64,000 nucleotides of DNA from Atlantibacter hermannii (GCF_009907385.1 NZ_JAAATR010000056.1:62001-126000), one strand, 5' to 3'. Positions 1 through 10,460 are shown, counted from the first letter of the stretch. Notes: generated by a model from the letters alone, not told the origin. A program made the numbers and translations.

Positions 1-350
1 GTATTGATTTCATGTTGCAGGCAGGTTGCAAGGTTAACTGCTATATTGAAGTGAAATCAGTGACGTTATCGGATAATTCGCAAGGGTATTTTCCCGACGC
101 CGTGACGGTGCGGGGCCAAAAGCACCTGCGTGAATTGATGAGTGTGGTGGAGAACGGCGAACGCGCCGTCCTGCTCTTCGCCGTATTGCATTCGGCGATT
201 GAACGGGTCTCTCCGGCGCGCCACATCGACCCCCGATACGCAATGTTGCTCAGTGAAGCACAGCAAAAAGGGGTGGAAATCGTTGCCTGGAAGGCGACGT
301 TAACCGCCGAGAAAATGCAATTAACGATACCCGTACCGGTCTGTCTGTAA
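1..350 (+). CDS. sfsA: SfsA, sugar fermentation stimulation protein (3' part)
   Basis: Only the C-terminal half is present; the frame is already open at the first complete codon (Ile-Asp-Phe-Met) and ends with TAA at 348-350, so the start lies outside the window. The residues, including [17 protein letters not shown] and RGQKHLREL, match the C-terminal half of E. coli SfsA. SfsA has a nuclease-like fold and was named for stimulating maltose fermentation when overexpressed; its biochemical role is not settled. It lies upstream of dksA in the same orientation, the normal enterobacterial order. An internal ATG at position 12 is not the start, because homology continues upstream of it. Confidence 0.93.
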   Translation, partial: IDFMLQAGCKVNCYIEVKSVTLSDNSQGYFPDAVTVRGQKHLRELMSVVENGERAVLLFAVLHSAIERVSPARHIDPRYAMLLSEAQQKGVEIVAWKATLTAEKMQLTIPVPVCL

Positions 351-528
351 TGCCGGTTAACCGTTTGAGTCATTATTGTTTCAGGCGCATGCGCAAATAC
401 GCTTTTCCTCACAGGGTTGTCAAGTGTAACGTTTATACAATTGCTATCCCGAAAAGCTTCTGCTATTTATAGCGGCCTGATTTTTCCCCCGACAAGGGGA
501 TCGATAGTGCGTGTTAAGGAGAAGCAAC

Positions 529-984
529 ATGCAAGAAGGGCAAAAACGTAAAACATCGTCCCTGAGTATTCTCGCCATCGCTGGGGTGGAGCCGTATCAA
601 GAGAAGCCGGGCGAAGAGTATATGAATGAAGCCCAGCTGGCACACTTCAAGCGCATTCTTGAAGCATGGCGTAATCAACTTAGGGATGAAGTCGATCGCA
701 CCGTTACGCATATGCAGGATGAAGCGGCTAACTTCCCGGATCCGGTTGACCGTGCCGCCCAGGAAGAAGAGTTCAGCCTCGAACTGCGTAACCGCGACCG
801 TGAGCGTAAACTGATCAAGAAAATCGAGAAGACTCTCAAAAAAGTAGAAGACGAAGACTTCGGCTTCTGCGAATCATGTGGAGTGGAAATCGGCATTCGT
901 CGTCTTGAAGCACGTCCGACCGCGGACCTGTGCATTGACTGCAAGACGCTGGCCGAAATCCGCGAAAAACAGATGGCTGGCTAA
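529..984 (+). CDS. dksA: RNA polymerase-binding transcription factor DksA
   Basis: A 151-residue protein almost identical to E. coli DksA. DksA inserts a coiled coil into the secondary channel of RNA polymerase and works with ppGpp to repress rRNA and activate amino-acid promoters. Visible parts are the long charged coiled coil, the acidic tip segment NFPDPVDR (Asp71 and Asp74), and the four-cysteine zinc motif CESC...CIDC near the C terminus. The ATG at 529 is chosen over a GTG at 511 because AAGGAG lies 7 bases upstream and it gives exactly the family length. A strong terminator follows at once, separating it from gluQ. Confidence 0.97.
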   Translation: MQEGQKRKTSSLSILAIAGVEPYQEKPGEEYMNEAQLAHFKRILEAWRNQLRDEVDRTVTHMQDEAANFPDPVDRAAQEEEFSLELRNRDRERKLIKKIEKTLKKVEDEDFGFCESCGVEIGIRRLEARPTADLCIDCKTLAEIREKQMAG

Positions 985-1009
985 GCACAGCCCATATCCA
1001 TTAATAACA

Positions 1010-1038
1010 AAGGCGGGGTCTCTCCCGCCTTGTTTTTT
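1010..1038 (+). terminator. Intrinsic terminator between dksA and gluQ
   Basis: An 8-bp GC-rich stem (AAGGCGGG with CCCGCCTT) has a 6-base loop and a run of T. It ends 6 bases before the gluQ start. In E. coli gluQ is largely expressed by read-through from dksA, limited by a terminator at this place; the same layout is seen here. Confidence 0.88.
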
Positions 1039-1044
1039 AGCGCT

Positions 1045-1926
1045 ATGTCCACAGCTTATATCGGGCGTTTTGCCCCTTCTCCTTCTGGTGAACTCCACTT
1101 CGGCTCGCTGATCGCCGCGCTGGGCAGCTATTTGCAGGCCCGCGCGCAACACGGCGTCTGGCTGGTGCGCATCGAAGATATCGACCCGCCGCGCGAAGTG
1201 CCCGGCGCTGCCGACACCATTTTACGCCAGCTTGAACATTACGGCCTGCACTGGGACGGCGAGGTGTTGTACCAGTCCGCGCGCCATCATGCCTATCGCG
1301 AGGCACTGGCCTGGCTGCGCGAACATCAGCGCAGCTATTACTGCGCGTGTACCCGCAGCCGGATCCAACAAATCGGCGGGATTTACGACGGCCACTGCCG
1401 CGATTTACATCACGGCCCGGAAAACGCCGCCGTGCGGTTACGCCAGACCCAGCCGGTGATGCGCTTTACCGACCGGCTGCGCGGCGAGATTGTCGCCGAC
1501 CCGGCGCTGGCGCGGGAGGATTTTATTATTCATCGCCGCGACGGGCTGTTCGCTTATAACCTGGCGGTGGTGGTGGACGATCATTTCCAGGGCGTTACCG
1601 AAATCGTACGCGGCGCGGATTTGATTGAACCCACGGTGCGCCAGGTGTCGCTGTATCATCAGTTCGGCTGGCAGCCGCCTGCCTGGTTCCACCTGCCGCT
1701 GGCGCTTAACGCCGACGGGAATAAACTGTCGAAACAGAACCATGCTCCAGCCCTGCCGCACGGCGATCCAAAACCGATGCTGGTTGCCGCCTTGCAGTTT
1801 TTGAACCAGCCTGTCAGAGAGCACTGGCGGGATTTATCTACCGAGGCGCTGCTGCGCGAAGCGGCGATTAACTGGTCTCCTCAACGCATCCCCGTGAATC
1901 CAGCATTCTCAAATGCGTTGCGCTGA
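1045..1926 (+). CDS. gluQ: Glutamyl-Q tRNA(Asp) synthetase
   Basis: A 293-residue truncated glutamyl-tRNA synthetase paralogue lacking the anticodon-binding domain. It glutamylates queuosine at position 34 of tRNA-Asp. Seen in the sequence: the class I signature [16 protein letters not shown], the zinc-binding region CACTRSR...GGIYDGHC, and the KLSKQN version of the KMSKS loop. The ATG at 1045 is preferred; an upstream start at 1030 would lie inside the terminator stem. There is no clear Shine-Dalgarno sequence, which fits low expression by read-through from dksA. The C-terminal end diverges from E. coli and is about 15 residues shorter. Confidence 0.94.
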   Translation: MSTAYIGRFAPSPSGELHFGSLIAALGSYLQARAQHGVWLVRIEDIDPPREVPGAADTILRQLEHYGLHWDGEVLYQSARHHAYREALAWLREHQRSYYCACTRSRIQQIGGIYDGHCRDLHHGPENAAVRLRQTQPVMRFTDRLRGEIVADPALAREDFIIHRRDGLFAYNLAVVVDDHFQGVTEIVRGADLIEPTVRQVSLYHQFGWQPPAWFHLPLALNADGNKLSKQNHAPALPHGDPKPMLVAALQFLNQPVREHWRDLSTEALLREAAINWSPQRIPVNPAFSNALR

Positions 1927-1981
1927 GCTATGATTAGCCGCTATTTTTTGTCCAGAGTCTGACACACTACCGAGGTGCACC

Positions 1982-3379
1982 ATTTTTACCCGAGTCGCTA
2001 ATTTTTGCCGCAAGGTGTTAAATCGCGAGGAAAGCGAGGTTGACGTTACCGTCAGCCAGCCCACGATTACCGTTATCCCGCGCGAACAGCACGCTATTTC
2101 CCGCAAAGATATCAGTGAAAACGCCCTCAAGGTGATGTACCGCCTGAATAAAGCGGGCTATGAAGCCTGGCTGGTCGGCGGCGGCGTGCGTGATCTGTTG
2201 CTGGGCAAAAAACCGAAAGATTTCGACGTGACCACCAACGCCACGCCGGATCAGGTCCGCAAACTGTTCCGTAACTGCCGCCTGGTAGGCCGCCGTTTCC
2301 GCCTGGCGCACGTGATGTTCGGCCCGGAAATTATCGAAGTGGCGACCTTTCGCGGTCATCATGAAGAAAATGTCAGCGATCGCGCCATTTCCCAACGCGG
2401 CCAGAACGGCATGCTGCTGCGCGACAACATTTTCGGATCCATCGAAGAAGACGCCCAGCGCCGCGATTTCACCATCAACAGCCTGTATTACAGCGTGGCG
2501 GATTTTACCGTGCGCGATTACGTCGGCGGGTTGCAGGACCTAAAGCTCGGCATCATCCGTTTGATTGGCGATCCGGAAACCCGCTACCGTGAAGATCCGG
2601 TGCGCATGCTGCGCGCTGTGCGTTTCGCCGCCCGTCTGGATATGCAGATTAGCCCGGAAACCGGCGAGCCGATCCCGCGTCTGGCGACGCTGTTGAACGA
2701 TGTGCCGCCCGCGCGCCTGTTTGAAGAGTCGCTAAAGCTGTTGCAAATGGGCTATGGCTACAATACCTATTTGCTGTTGCGTGAATATTCGCTGTTCCAG
2801 CCGCTGTTCCCGACCATCACCCGCTTCTTTACCGAACAGGGCGACAGCCCGATGGAGCGGATCATCGCTCAGGTGTTGAAGAACACCGACACCCGCATTC
2901 ACAACGATATGCGCGTTAACCCGGCGTTCCTGTTCGCCGCGTTGTTCTGGTATCCGCAAATTGAGACCGCGCAAAAAATCGCCCAGGAGAGCGGCCTGAG
3001 CTGGAACGACGCTTTCGCGCTGGCGATGAACGATGTGCTGGATGAAGCCTGCCGTTCGCTGGCGATCCCGAAACGCATCACCGCGCTCATCCGCGATATC
3101 TGGCAGTTGCAGCTGCGCATGTCGCGTCGTCAGGGTAAACGCGCCTGGAAGCTGATGGAGCATCCAAAATTCCGCGCCGCCTACGACCTGCTGGAACTGC
3201 GCGCTGAAGCCGAGAACAACGCCGAATTGCAGCGTCTGGCCCGCTGGTGGGGTGAGTTCCAGGTTTCCGCGCCGCCTGCTCAGAAAGATATGCTCAACGA
3301 TCTGGATGATGAACCGGCTGCGCGCCGTCGTCCTCGCCGCCCGCGCCGTCGTGCGCCGCGCCGTGAGGGCAATGCGTGA
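1982..3379 (+). CDS. pcnB: Poly(A) polymerase I
   Basis: Poly(A) polymerase I adds 3' poly(A) tails that promote RNA decay and controls ColE1 plasmid copy number. The catalytic nucleotidyltransferase signature [20 protein letters not shown] is complete, followed by [11 protein letters not shown] and the [17 protein letters not shown] element, and the protein ends in an Arg-rich tail. The frame runs upstream of the first GTG (2015) through residues matching the E. coli N terminus ([12 protein letters not shown]) to an ATT codon at 1982, with GAGGTG 4 bases upstream. Starting there gives 465 residues, the same as E. coli, whose pcnB is known to start at AUU. It overlaps folK by 4 bases. Confidence 0.95.
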   Translation: MFTRVANFCRKVLNREESEVDVTVSQPTITVIPREQHAISRKDISENALKVMYRLNKAGYEAWLVGGGVRDLLLGKKPKDFDVTTNATPDQVRKLFRNCRLVGRRFRLAHVMFGPEIIEVATFRGHHEENVSDRAISQRGQNGMLLRDNIFGSIEEDAQRRDFTINSLYYSVADFTVRDYVGGLQDLKLGIIRLIGDPETRYREDPVRMLRAVRFAARLDMQISPETGEPIPRLATLLNDVPPARLFEESLKLLQMGYGYNTYLLLREYSLFQPLFPTITRFFTEQGDSPMERIIAQVLKNTDTRIHNDMRVNPAFLFAALFWYPQIETAQKIAQESGLSWNDAFALAMNDVLDEACRSLAIPKRITALIRDIWQLQLRMSRRQGKRAWKLMEHPKFRAAYDLLELRAEAENNAELQRLARWWGEFQVSAPPAQKDMLNDLDDEPAARRRPRRPRRRAPRREGNA

Positions 3380-3855
3380 CCCGCGTTTATCTCGCTATCG
3401 GCAGCAACCTTGCGTCCCCGCTTGAACAAGTGAATGCTGCCCTGGCGGCGCTGGCTGACATCCCCGAAAGCCAGCTCGTCGCGGTTTCCGATTTTTATCG
3501 CACCCCGCCGCTCGGCCCGCAGGATCAGCCTGACTATCTCAACGCCGCCGTGGCGCTGGAAACTACGCTGGCCCCGGAAGTGCTGCTGGATCACACCCAG
3601 CGCATCGAACGCCAGCAGGGGCGCGAGCGCAAAGCCCACCGCTGGGGGCCGCGTACGCTTGATCTGGATATCATGCTGTTTGGCGAAATGCAGATCGCGA
3701 CTCCCCGCCTGACCGTTCCGCATTACGACATGAAAAACCGCGCCTTTATGTTGCTGCCGCTGGCGCAAATCGCCCCGGATTTACGCTTCCCGGATGGCGA
3801 TAAATTGTCCGTTCTGCTGGCAAATCTTGATCATTCCGGCATTTCCCGCTGGTAG
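3376..3855 (+). CDS. folK: HPPK, 6-hydroxymethyl-dihydropterin pyrophosphokinase
   Basis: HPPK (159 residues) transfers pyrophosphate from ATP to 6-hydroxymethyl-7,8-dihydropterin in folate synthesis. The family signature is present: [13 protein letters not shown] at the N terminus, [18 protein letters not shown], and [13 protein letters not shown], which carries the magnesium-binding aspartates. The start is a GTG that overlaps the pcnB stop codon (GTGA), implying translational coupling to pcnB. panB follows in the same direction 81 bases later. Confidence 0.96.
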   Translation: MTRVYLAIGSNLASPLEQVNAALAALADIPESQLVAVSDFYRTPPLGPQDQPDYLNAAVALETTLAPEVLLDHTQRIERQQGRERKAHRWGPRTLDLDIMLFGEMQIATPRLTVPHYDMKNRAFMLLPLAQIAPDLRFPDGDKLSVLLANLDHSGISRW

Positions 3856-3936
3856 TTGCCTTGCCCCTGAACCCCGGCTACTCAGCCTGAAAAGTATCGT
3901 TTACACTGTTCGCCATTTTCAGTTCAGGGGACAGCC

Positions 3937-4731
3937 ATGAAACCAACCACCATCGCCCAGCTCTTACGTCTCAAGGCCAGCGGCCAGAAATTCGCCACCA
4001 TCACGGCTTATGATTTTAGCTTCGCAAAACTGTTTGCCGACGAAGGCATTGGCGTGATGCTGGTGGGCGACTCGCTGGGAATGACGGTACAGGGGCATGA
4101 TTCCACCCTGCCCGTCACCGTTGACGATATCGCCTATCATACCCGCGCGGTGCGCCGCGGCGCGCCGAACTGCCTGCTGCTGGCCGACCTGCCGTTTATG
4201 GCCTACGCCACGCCGGAACAGACCTTCGCCAACGCCAGCGTGGTGATGCGCGCCGGGGCCAACATGGTGAAAATCGAAGGTGGCCGCTGGTTGGTGGATA
4301 CCGTGCGGATGCTGACCGAACGCGCCGTGCCGGTGTGCGGCCACCTGGGCCTGACGCCGCAGTCGGTCAATATCTTTGGCGGCTATAAAGTGCAGGGCCG
4401 CGATGAAGCCGCCGCGCAAACGCTACTGGACGACGCGCTGGCGCTGGAAGCCGCCGGAGCGCAGTTGCTGGTGCTGGAGTGCGTGCCAGTTGAACTGGCG
4501 CAGCGCGTCACCGAGGCGTTACGCATTCCGGTGATCGGTATCGGCGCGGGCAACGTCACCGACGGGCAAATCCTGGTGATGCACGACGCCTTCGGCATCA
4601 CCGGCGGTCATATCCCAAAATTCGCGAAAAATTTCCTGGCCGACGCGGGCGACATGCGTGCCGCCGTGCGCCAGTATATTACTGAGGTCGAATCCGGGGT
4701 TTATCCGGGCGAAGAACACAGTTTCCACTGA
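3937..4731 (+). CDS. panB: 3-methyl-2-oxobutanoate hydroxymethyltransferase
   Basis: PanB (264 residues) makes ketopantoate from 2-oxoisovalerate and 5,10-methylene-THF, the first committed step of pantothenate synthesis. Diagnostic stretches are [36 protein letters not shown] with the metal-binding Asp, MVKIEGG and [16 protein letters not shown]-type ribosome site lies just before the ATG. panC starts 14 bases after its stop, so the two are almost certainly co-transcribed. Confidence 0.97.
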   Translation: MKPTTIAQLLRLKASGQKFATITAYDFSFAKLFADEGIGVMLVGDSLGMTVQGHDSTLPVTVDDIAYHTRAVRRGAPNCLLLADLPFMAYATPEQTFANASVVMRAGANMVKIEGGRWLVDTVRMLTERAVPVCGHLGLTPQSVNIFGGYKVQGRDEAAAQTLLDDALALEAAGAQLLVLECVPVELAQRVTEALRIPVIGIGAGNVTDGQILVMHDAFGITGGHIPKFAKNFLADAGDMRAAVRQYITEVESGVYPGEEHSFH

Positions 4732-4745
4732 CAGGAGTATGGGTT

Positions 4746-5597
4746 GTGCTGATTATTGAAACCGTATTGATGCTGCGCCAGCAGATTCGCCGTCTGCGCC
4801 TTGAAGGCAAACGAATTGCGCTGGTGCCGACCATGGGAAACCTTCATGACGGTCATATGACGCTGGTTGATGAAGCGAAAGCGCGCGCCGATGTGGTGGT
4901 GGTCAGCATTTTCGTTAATCCAATGCAATTCGATCGCCCTGACGATCTGGCGCGCTACCCGCGCACGCTGCAGGAAGATTGCGAAAAGCTGAACCGCCGC
5001 GGCGTGGAATTCGTTTTTTCTCCGACGCCGGAAGAGGTGTATCCGCGCGGCATGGGCGAACAAACCTATGTCGACGTGCCGGGTATCTCCACTATTCTTG
5101 AAGGCGCGAGCCGTCCGGGGCATTTTCGCGGCGTCTCCACCGTGGTCAGCAAGCTGTTTAATCTGGTGCAGCCGGATATCGCCTGCTTCGGCGAGAAGGA
5201 TTACCAGCAGCTGGCGCTGATCCGCAAAATGGTCGCCGATATGAGCTACGACATTGAGATTGTCGGCGTGCCAACCGTGCGGGCCAAAGACGGCCTGGCG
5301 CTCAGCTCGCGCAACGGCTATCTGACCAGCGACCAGCGTAAGATCGCGCCGGGGCTGAGCCAGGTGATGAACGGCATCGGCGAAAAATTAAAGGCTGGCG
5401 AACGCAACGTGGAAGAGATGCTGGCAGCCGCCGCGCTGGAGCTGAACGAAAAGGGCTTTCGCAGCGATGATTTACACATCCGCGACGCCGATACCCTGCT
5501 GGAGCTGACGCCGCAAAGCCAGCGCGCCGTGGTGCTGATGGCGGCATGGCTCGGCCAGGCGCGTTTGATTGATAACCTGACGGTCGAACTGGCGTAA
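4746..5597 (+). CDS. panC: Pantothenate synthetase
   Basis: PanC (283 residues, the E. coli length) joins pantoate and beta-alanine using ATP. The HIGH-like motif [11 protein letters not shown], the pantoate pocket SIFVNPMQF and the loop [13 protein letters not shown] are all present. The start is GTG, with a GGAGT ribosome site 10 bases before it. It forms an operon with panB. panD follows directly, without the inserted rpnC/yadD gene that separates the two in E. coli K-12. Confidence 0.96.
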   Translation: MLIIETVLMLRQQIRRLRLEGKRIALVPTMGNLHDGHMTLVDEAKARADVVVVSIFVNPMQFDRPDDLARYPRTLQEDCEKLNRRGVEFVFSPTPEEVYPRGMGEQTYVDVPGISTILEGASRPGHFRGVSTVVSKLFNLVQPDIACFGEKDYQQLALIRKMVADMSYDIEIVGVPTVRAKDGLALSSRNGYLTSDQRKIAPGLSQVMNGIGEKLKAGERNVEEMLAAAALELNEKGFRSDDLHIRDADTLLELTPQSQRAVVLMAAWLGQARLIDNLTVELA

Positions 5598-5626
5598 CGG
5601 AGCGGGGATAGACAGCGTTTGTAAAA

Positions 5627-5674
5627 CGGGCAATACTGCCCGGGTAAAATTCCTGGAGCGGGGTCGCCCCGCTC
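5627..5674 (+). other. Two hairpins in the panC-panD gap
   Basis: The gap holds two perfect inverted repeats: CGGGCA/TGCCCG with a 4-base loop (5627-5642) and GAGCGGGG/CCCCGCTC with a 3-base loop (5656-5674). Neither is followed by a T run, so they are not clear intrinsic terminators. They may stabilise or partly attenuate a panBC-panD transcript. Confidence 0.5.
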
Positions 5675-5705
5675 TGACAGTGTGGGTGTTAACAGGGTTA
5701 AATTT

Positions 5706-6086
5706 ATGATTCGTACAATGTTGCAGGGCAAACTGCATCGCGTCAAAGTGACTCAGGCAGACTTGCACTATGAAGGTTCCTGCGCCATTGATCAGGATTT
5801 TCTTGAAGCCGCTGGCATTCTGGAATACGAAGCCATCGATATTTATAACGTGACCAACGGCAAGCGTTTTTCGACCTACGCCATTTCCGGCGAGCGCGGT
5901 TCGAAAATCATTTCCGTCAACGGGGCGGCGGCGCACTGCGCCGATGTGGGCGATATTTTGATTATCGCCAGCTACGTCACCATGCCGGATGAGCAGGCCC
6001 GCAGCTGGCAGCCCAAAGTGGCGTATTTTGACGGCGACAACGAGATGAAACGCACCGCCAAAGCGGTTCCGGTTCAGGTTGCCTGA
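5706..6086 (+). CDS. panD: Aspartate 1-decarboxylase
   Basis: PanD (126 residues) makes beta-alanine, the second substrate of PanC. It is a pyruvoyl enzyme: the proenzyme cleaves itself between Gly24 and Ser25, visible here in YEGSCAID. The segment [12 protein letters not shown] matches the active-site region and NGAAAH the conserved loop. The ATG at 5706 gives exactly the E. coli length and N terminus ([15 protein letters not shown]); an ATG at 5682 is in frame but outside the homology. It converges on yadE with 27 bases between stop codons. Confidence 0.96.
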   Translation: MIRTMLQGKLHRVKVTQADLHYEGSCAIDQDFLEAAGILEYEAIDIYNVTNGKRFSTYAISGERGSKIISVNGAAAHCADVGDILIIASYVTMPDEQARSWQPKVAYFDGDNEMKRTAKAVPVQVA

Positions 6087-6093
6087 TTTTTTT

Positions 6094-6111
6094 GCGCCCG
6101 TTCGCGGGCGC
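6094..6111. terminator. Hairpin between convergent panD and yadE
   Basis: A perfect 7-bp stem (GCGCCCG/CGGGCGC) with a 4-base loop sits between the two convergent stop codons. The T run lies on the 5' side on the + strand, so neither strand has a classical terminator tail; a termination role is inferred from position only. Confidence 0.45.
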
Positions 6112-6113
6112 TA

Positions 6114-7361
6114 TCACCCCTGGGGCTGATTGCTGATCGTCCGCGCCATATCCTCCAGCGAATCGGTTCTCAGAATATACAGCCGCTTCAGCAAATACGG
6201 GTTGTCCCCGGGCTTCACCTTCCCTTTCACCGTTGTGACCGCTAAATGAAATCCCGCGTCATGTGCCGCTTTAATCGCCTTCTGGTCGTAACCGCCAAAC
6301 GGATACGACAGATACAGCACGTGCGGGTTGAACTGCGCCAGCGCCCGGCGCGAACGCTCAAAATCAAACAGGATATTGTGATAGCTGCGGCTTAGCAGGA
6401 TCGGATGGCGCAGGCCGTCGATGCGGTGCAAAAAGTGGGTATGGGACTGCACATCAAACACGTCCTGTATGGATTGCAGCTCAGAGACGCTCATAAACTG
6501 CAGGGATTTTGGATCCCACTTTTGCGGATGGCGCTTAATGCGCGAAGAGATAATAAACGCCGTGGCGCTAAACCCGTACTGCTTCAGCACCGGATACGCA
6601 TAGCGCGATACCGACTTCAGGCCATCGTCGAAGGTAATCGCCACCGCTCGGGCGGGCAAATTCATACGGTTTTTCACGTAGCCTTCCAGTTGATACAGGG
6701 AAAGCGTGGTGTAGCCCATATCGCGCAGCCAGGTCATCTGGTTGCTGAAAGCGCGTAACGACGTGGTCGTGGAAGTATGGCGAAAACGGGTGTTCTCTTC
6801 GTCGCGCAGAATATGGTGCCAGGTCAGTACCGGAATGCCGTTATCTTCCTGCGCCTCCAGGCTACTGACCCACGCCAGCCGGTTGCCGATGCGGATCTGG
6901 AACCAGGTGTGGTTAAGCCGGTCTTTAAGTTTGGAAATAATCGGATAGCGCAGATTTTCGGCCAGCACGCCCAGCGGTTCGCTTTTATTGTCCGGCTCGT
7001 TATACAGCGTGACGGCCTGCCAGGTCAGCAGATTCTGGTTGCTGAGGGGCTTATTAAGATCCCCCAGCCGATCCTGAATCCGCAGTTTGCCCGGCGCCGG
7101 TTTGAGATGCCGTTTATCAATAAACCCGGTGCCAAAGCCAAAGCTGAATTCGTAGTAATCGGCTGCGGTCGGCACCACATCCAGCACCTGACCCTGTTCA
7201 ATTCTGCCCACGGAAATGACGCGATTGCCGATATGCGCCCAGATATCCGCGTCTTCCGTGGTTTGCATATAGCGCGGCGGATTAAAGGTCGGATTAACCA
7301 GAATCGCTCCGGCCTGTGCGGTAAACATCAGCACAAAGCAAAAAATAAGGCGTGTCAGCAT
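6114..7361 (-). CDS. yadE: Secreted polysaccharide deacetylase family protein YadE
   Basis: A 415-residue exported protein matching E. coli YadE. It opens with a signal peptide (about residues 1-20, cut after AQAGA). An SH3-like N-terminal half (about 30-170) is followed by a NodB-type carbohydrate esterase 4 domain: [10 protein letters not shown] with the metal-binding Asp pair, VQSHTHFLH with the two histidines, and [12 protein letters not shown]. The family removes N-acetyl groups from extracellular polysaccharides such as poly-beta-1,6-GlcNAc; the substrate of YadE itself is not known. It is transcribed alone. Confidence 0.9.
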   Translation of the reverse strand: MLTRLIFCFVLMFTAQAGAILVNPTFNPPRYMQTTEDADIWAHIGNRVISVGRIEQGQVLDVVPTAADYYEFSFGFGTGFIDKRHLKPAPGKLRIQDRLGDLNKPLSNQNLLTWQAVTLYNEPDNKSEPLGVLAENLRYPIISKLKDRLNHTWFQIRIGNRLAWVSSLEAQEDNGIPVLTWHHILRDEENTRFRHTSTTTSLRAFSNQMTWLRDMGYTTLSLYQLEGYVKNRMNLPARAVAITFDDGLKSVSRYAYPVLKQYGFSATAFIISSRIKRHPQKWDPKSLQFMSVSELQSIQDVFDVQSHTHFLHRIDGLRHPILLSRSYHNILFDFERSRRALAQFNPHVLYLSYPFGGYDQKAIKAAHDAGFHLAVTTVKGKVKPGDNPYLLKRLYILRTDSLEDMARTISNQPQG

Positions 7362-7437
7362 AGGGAATCGCAGCGGTGAAGGAATTTGCGCTTATTTTGA
7401 CAAAAAGTGCCTTTTACACCAAGCGGTAAACCGTCTG

Positions 7438-7869
7438 TCAGGCAGAATGCAGTAATACGAAAGGGGGATTTTTTTGTTGCTGGTGCCAGAGACTACTGAC
7501 GCCCTCGCCACCCCGCTCGACGAAGGTATGGCGAAACGCGCGGCTGCTTAAGCAAAAGCGCAGGGGATAAAGCTCGGTAAGAAGATTGAGGGTTACACCG
7601 GAAATCACTTCACAATTATCGTGTTTGTGGCTCATTAACGCGGCTACCCGGTACGGCGCGCCACCGTTGCAGTCGGTAAGAAAAATTACGCCGTCTCCGG
7701 AGTCCGCATGGTGCAGCGCATCGCACATCATGCGGCTGAGCATATTGGTGCCGATGCCGTGCCAGTAATTCACCACCCGACACTGGGGAATATGGCCAAA
7801 GCGTTTTTCAAGTTGTTCCAGCATGCATTGCGCCTTGTCGTCATGACAGGCGATGACCCATCCCAGCAT
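7438..7869 (-). CDS. yadI: PTS mannose-family EIIA domain protein YadI
   Basis: A 143-residue lone EIIA domain of the mannose PTS family, as in E. coli YadI. The phosphorylated histidine is the one in VIACHDD near the N terminus; SGVTLNLLTEL is the matching C-terminal half. No EIIB, EIIC or EIID partner is nearby, so the phosphate acceptor is unknown. The frame is open 29 codons further upstream, but the ATG at 7869 is chosen because it starts the homology (MLGWVI) and has AAGGAG 6 bases before it. Confidence 0.88.
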   Translation of the reverse strand: MLGWVIACHDDKAQCMLEQLEKRFGHIPQCRVVNYWHGIGTNMLSRMMCDALHHADSGDGVIFLTDCNGGAPYRVAALMSHKHDNCEVISGVTLNLLTELYPLRFCLSSRAFRHTFVERGGEGVSSLWHQQQKNPPFVLLHSA

Positions 7870-7937
7870 TCGCAGCTCCTTATCCAAAAGAAGTAGTTTA
7901 GCGAAGTAACGAACCCCTGTTGTGATACGAATCATGG

Positions 7938-7966
7938 GAAAATAAAAGGCCTTCAAACTGAAGGCC
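7938..7966 (-). terminator. Intrinsic terminator after yadGH
   Basis: On the minus strand the stem GGCCTTC/GAAGGCC with a 5-base loop is followed by TTTTATTTT. It ends the yadG-yadH transcript and isolates it from yadI. Confidence 0.85.
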
Positions 7967-7992
7967 TCGTTTTATGTAAAAACGTTACAGGA

Positions 7993-8763
7993 TTAGGTAC
8001 GCAAGCCGCGACCGCGCTGGATCAAATACCAACAGAGGATATAAAACGCGAGGATAAACACCACCAGCACGCCCAGGGTGAAGCCGAGCGGCACATCGTT
8101 AATCCCCAGGAAGCCGTACCGGAACCCGCTGATCATATACACGATGGGGTTGAGGTGAGACAGCGCCTGCCAGAACGGCGGCAGCAGCGTCAGGGAGTAA
8201 AACACCCCGCCCAGATAGGTTAACGGCGTCAGCACGAAGGTCGGGATCAGGCTGATATCGTCGAAGGTGGTGGCGAAAACGGCATTCAGCAGACCGGCCA
8301 GCGAGAACAATATGGCGGTAAACAGCAGCGTAATGCCGACAAACAGCCATGAATGCACCTGAAACGGCACGAAAAACAGCGAAATCGCAGTCACCAGGAT
8401 ACCGACGCACAAACCGCGCGCCACGCCGCCGCCGACATAACCAATAATGATCACGTGGGTCGGCACGGGAGCCACCAACAGCTCTTCAATATTGCGCTGG
8501 AATTTGGCGCTAAAGAACGATGATGCCACGTTGGCGTAAGCGTTAGTGATCACCGCCATCATAATCAACCCCGGCACGATAAATTGCATATAGGTAAAAC
8601 CATGCATTTCGCCGATGCGCGAGCCAATCAGGTTGCCGAAAATAATAAAATAGAGCGTCATGGTGATGACGGGCGGAACCAGAGTCTGGACCCAGATACG
8701 CATAAAACGGTGGATCTCTTTAGTCCAGATGCTTTTCAGCGCCACCCAATACAGCTGCATCAT
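7993..8763 (-). CDS. yadH: ABC-2 type transporter permease YadH
   Basis: A 256-residue integral membrane protein with six hydrophobic segments, an ABC-2 permease equivalent to E. coli YadH. The family exports drugs, polysaccharides or lipids; the substrate is not known. The conserved segments PGLIMMAVITNAY and PTFVLTPLTYLGGVFYSL lie at the usual places. It overlaps yadG by 4 bases, which points to coupled translation and assembly into one exporter. Confidence 0.93.
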   Translation of the reverse strand: MMQLYWVALKSIWTKEIHRFMRIWVQTLVPPVITMTLYFIIFGNLIGSRIGEMHGFTYMQFIVPGLIMMAVITNAYANVASSFFSAKFQRNIEELLVAPVPTHVIIIGYVGGGVARGLCVGILVTAISLFFVPFQVHSWLFVGITLLFTAILFSLAGLLNAVFATTFDDISLIPTFVLTPLTYLGGVFYSLTLLPPFWQALSHLNPIVYMISGFRYGFLGINDVPLGFTLGVLVVFILAFYILCWYLIQRGRGLRT

Positions 8764-9686
8764 GCGTGGTCTCCTTGCTTTTCATTCACCAGAGTCACGA
8801 ACAACTCCTCCAGGCGGTTGGCTTTATTACGCATACTCAGGATCTGAATGCCCTGTGCGGTCAGTTGGTTAAAGACGCTGTTAATGCCCTGCTCGCGCAA
8901 CACTTCCACTTCCAGCGTCGAGGTGTCCACCAAGCGATACTGGTAGCCTTCCAGCTTCGGCAGCGGGCTGCGCGGCGCTAAATCGAGGATAAAAGTCTCT
9001 GATTTCAGCTTGGCAAGCAGCGACTTCATCGAGGTGTTTTCCACCAGCTCACCGCGCTGGATAATGCCGATATTGCGGCACAGCATTTCCGCTTCTTCCA
9101 GATAGTGGGTGGTGAGAATGATAGTGGTGCCTTTGTCGTTGAGATCTTTCAGGAATCCCCACATCGAACGGCGCAGCTCGATGTCCACCCCGGCGGTAGG
9201 CTCGTCGAGGATCAGCAGTTTCGGCTCGTGCATCAGGGCGCGGGCAATCATCAACCGACGCTTCATCCCGCCGGACAACATCCGTGCACGTTCGTTGCGT
9301 TTTTCCCACAAATCGAGCTGATTCAGGTACTTTTCGCTGCGCTCAACCGCTTCTTTGCGCTCAACGCCGTAGTAACCCGCCTGGTTAACCACAATCTGCT
9401 GCACCGTCTCAAACGGGTTGAAGTTAAACTCCTGCGGCACCAGGCCCAGCTGGCGCTTGGCGTTGACCACGTCTTTTTCGAGATCATAACCAAACACCCT
9501 CACGCGGCCTGACGTTTTGTTCACCAGCGAACTCACTATCCCTATAGTGGTAGATTTACCGGCGCCATTCGGCCCGAGCAGCGCGTAGAAATCTCCCGCC
9601 TCTACCTGTAAGTCAATGCCGCGTAAGGCTTTCACGCCGCCGGGATAGGTTTTTTTTAATTCTTCCAGTTCCAATGCAATTGTCAT
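8760..9686 (-). CDS. yadG: ABC transporter ATP-binding protein YadG
   Basis: A 308-residue ABC ATPase, partner of the YadH permease. All nucleotide-binding motifs are intact: Walker A GPNGAGKST, signature LSGGMKRR, Walker B LLILDEPTAGVD and switch histidine TTHYLEEAE. The approximately 80-residue C-terminal extension is typical of DrrA-like exporters. It is divergent from can, with 107 bases between the starts for both promoters. Confidence 0.94.
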   Translation of the reverse strand: MTIALELEELKKTYPGGVKALRGIDLQVEAGDFYALLGPNGAGKSTTIGIVSSLVNKTSGRVRVFGYDLEKDVVNAKRQLGLVPQEFNFNPFETVQQIVVNQAGYYGVERKEAVERSEKYLNQLDLWEKRNERARMLSGGMKRRLMIARALMHEPKLLILDEPTAGVDIELRRSMWGFLKDLNDKGTTIILTTHYLEEAEMLCRNIGIIQRGELVENTSMKSLLAKLKSETFILDLAPRSPLPKLEGYQYRLVDTSTLEVEVLREQGINSVFNQLTAQGIQILSMRNKANRLEELFVTLVNEKQGDHA

Positions 9687-9793
9687 GGATATACAGTTAC
9701 CTTGTATCGCACAAAAGTTATGGTGTTTAAAAAATAATTGAGTTGCCTTATATTACATCAACGCAATCCCACGGTTACAGGTTGTTAACCTAA

Positions 9794-10456
9794 ATGAAAG
9801 ATATCGATACACTCATCAGCAATAACGCTCACTGGTCCAAAATGCTGGTGAACGAAGATCCTGGTTTTTTTGAACGCCTTTCTCAAGCGCAAAAGCCGCG
9901 CTTTCTGTGGATCGGCTGCTCCGATAGCCGCGTTCCCGCCGAACGCTTAACCGGCCTTGAGCCGGGTGAACTGTTTGTACACCGTAACGTCGCCAACCTG
10001 GTGATCCATACCGATCTTAACTGCCTTTCTGTAGTGCAGTATGCGGTGGATGTTCTTGAAGTTGAACACATTATTATTTGTGGGCACTACGGCTGCGGCG
10101 GCGTACAGGCTGCGGTTGAAAATCCGGAGTTGGGCCTGATTAACAACTGGCTGCTGCATATCCGCGATATCTGGTTCAAACACAGCTCTCTGCTGGGCGA
10201 GATCCCGCAGGAACGCCGTCTGGATACGCTGTGCGAGCTGAACGTGATGGAACAAGTGTACAACCTTGGGCACTCCACCATTATGCAATCTGCCTGGAAA
10301 CGCGGACAGAAAGTCACTATCCACGGTTGGGCCTACGGTATTCACGATGGTCTGCTGCGCGACCTGGACGTGACCGCCACCAGCCGCGAAACGCTGGAGC
10401 AGCGTTATCGCAACGGCATCTGCAACCTGACGCAGACGCACACCAGCCATAAATAA
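9794..10456 (+). CDS. can: Beta-class carbonic anhydrase
   Basis: Can (220 residues) interconverts CO2 and bicarbonate and is needed for growth in air in E. coli. Zinc ligands and catalytic residues are visible: Cys42 and Asp44 in CSDSRVPAE, His98 and Cys101 in CGHYGCGGV. The Asp-Arg dyad and the segment SLVxN-like NVANLVIH are in place. A symmetrical terminator shared with hpt lies immediately downstream. Confidence 0.97.
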   Translation: MKDIDTLISNNAHWSKMLVNEDPGFFERLSQAQKPRFLWIGCSDSRVPAERLTGLEPGELFVHRNVANLVIHTDLNCLSVVQYAVDVLEVEHIIICGHYGCGGVQAAVENPELGLINNWLLHIRDIWFKHSSLLGEIPQERRLDTLCELNVMEQVYNLGHSTIMQSAWKRGQKVTIHGWAYGIHDGLLRDLDVTATSRETLEQRYRNGICNLTQTHTSHK

Positions 10457-10460
10457 GACT

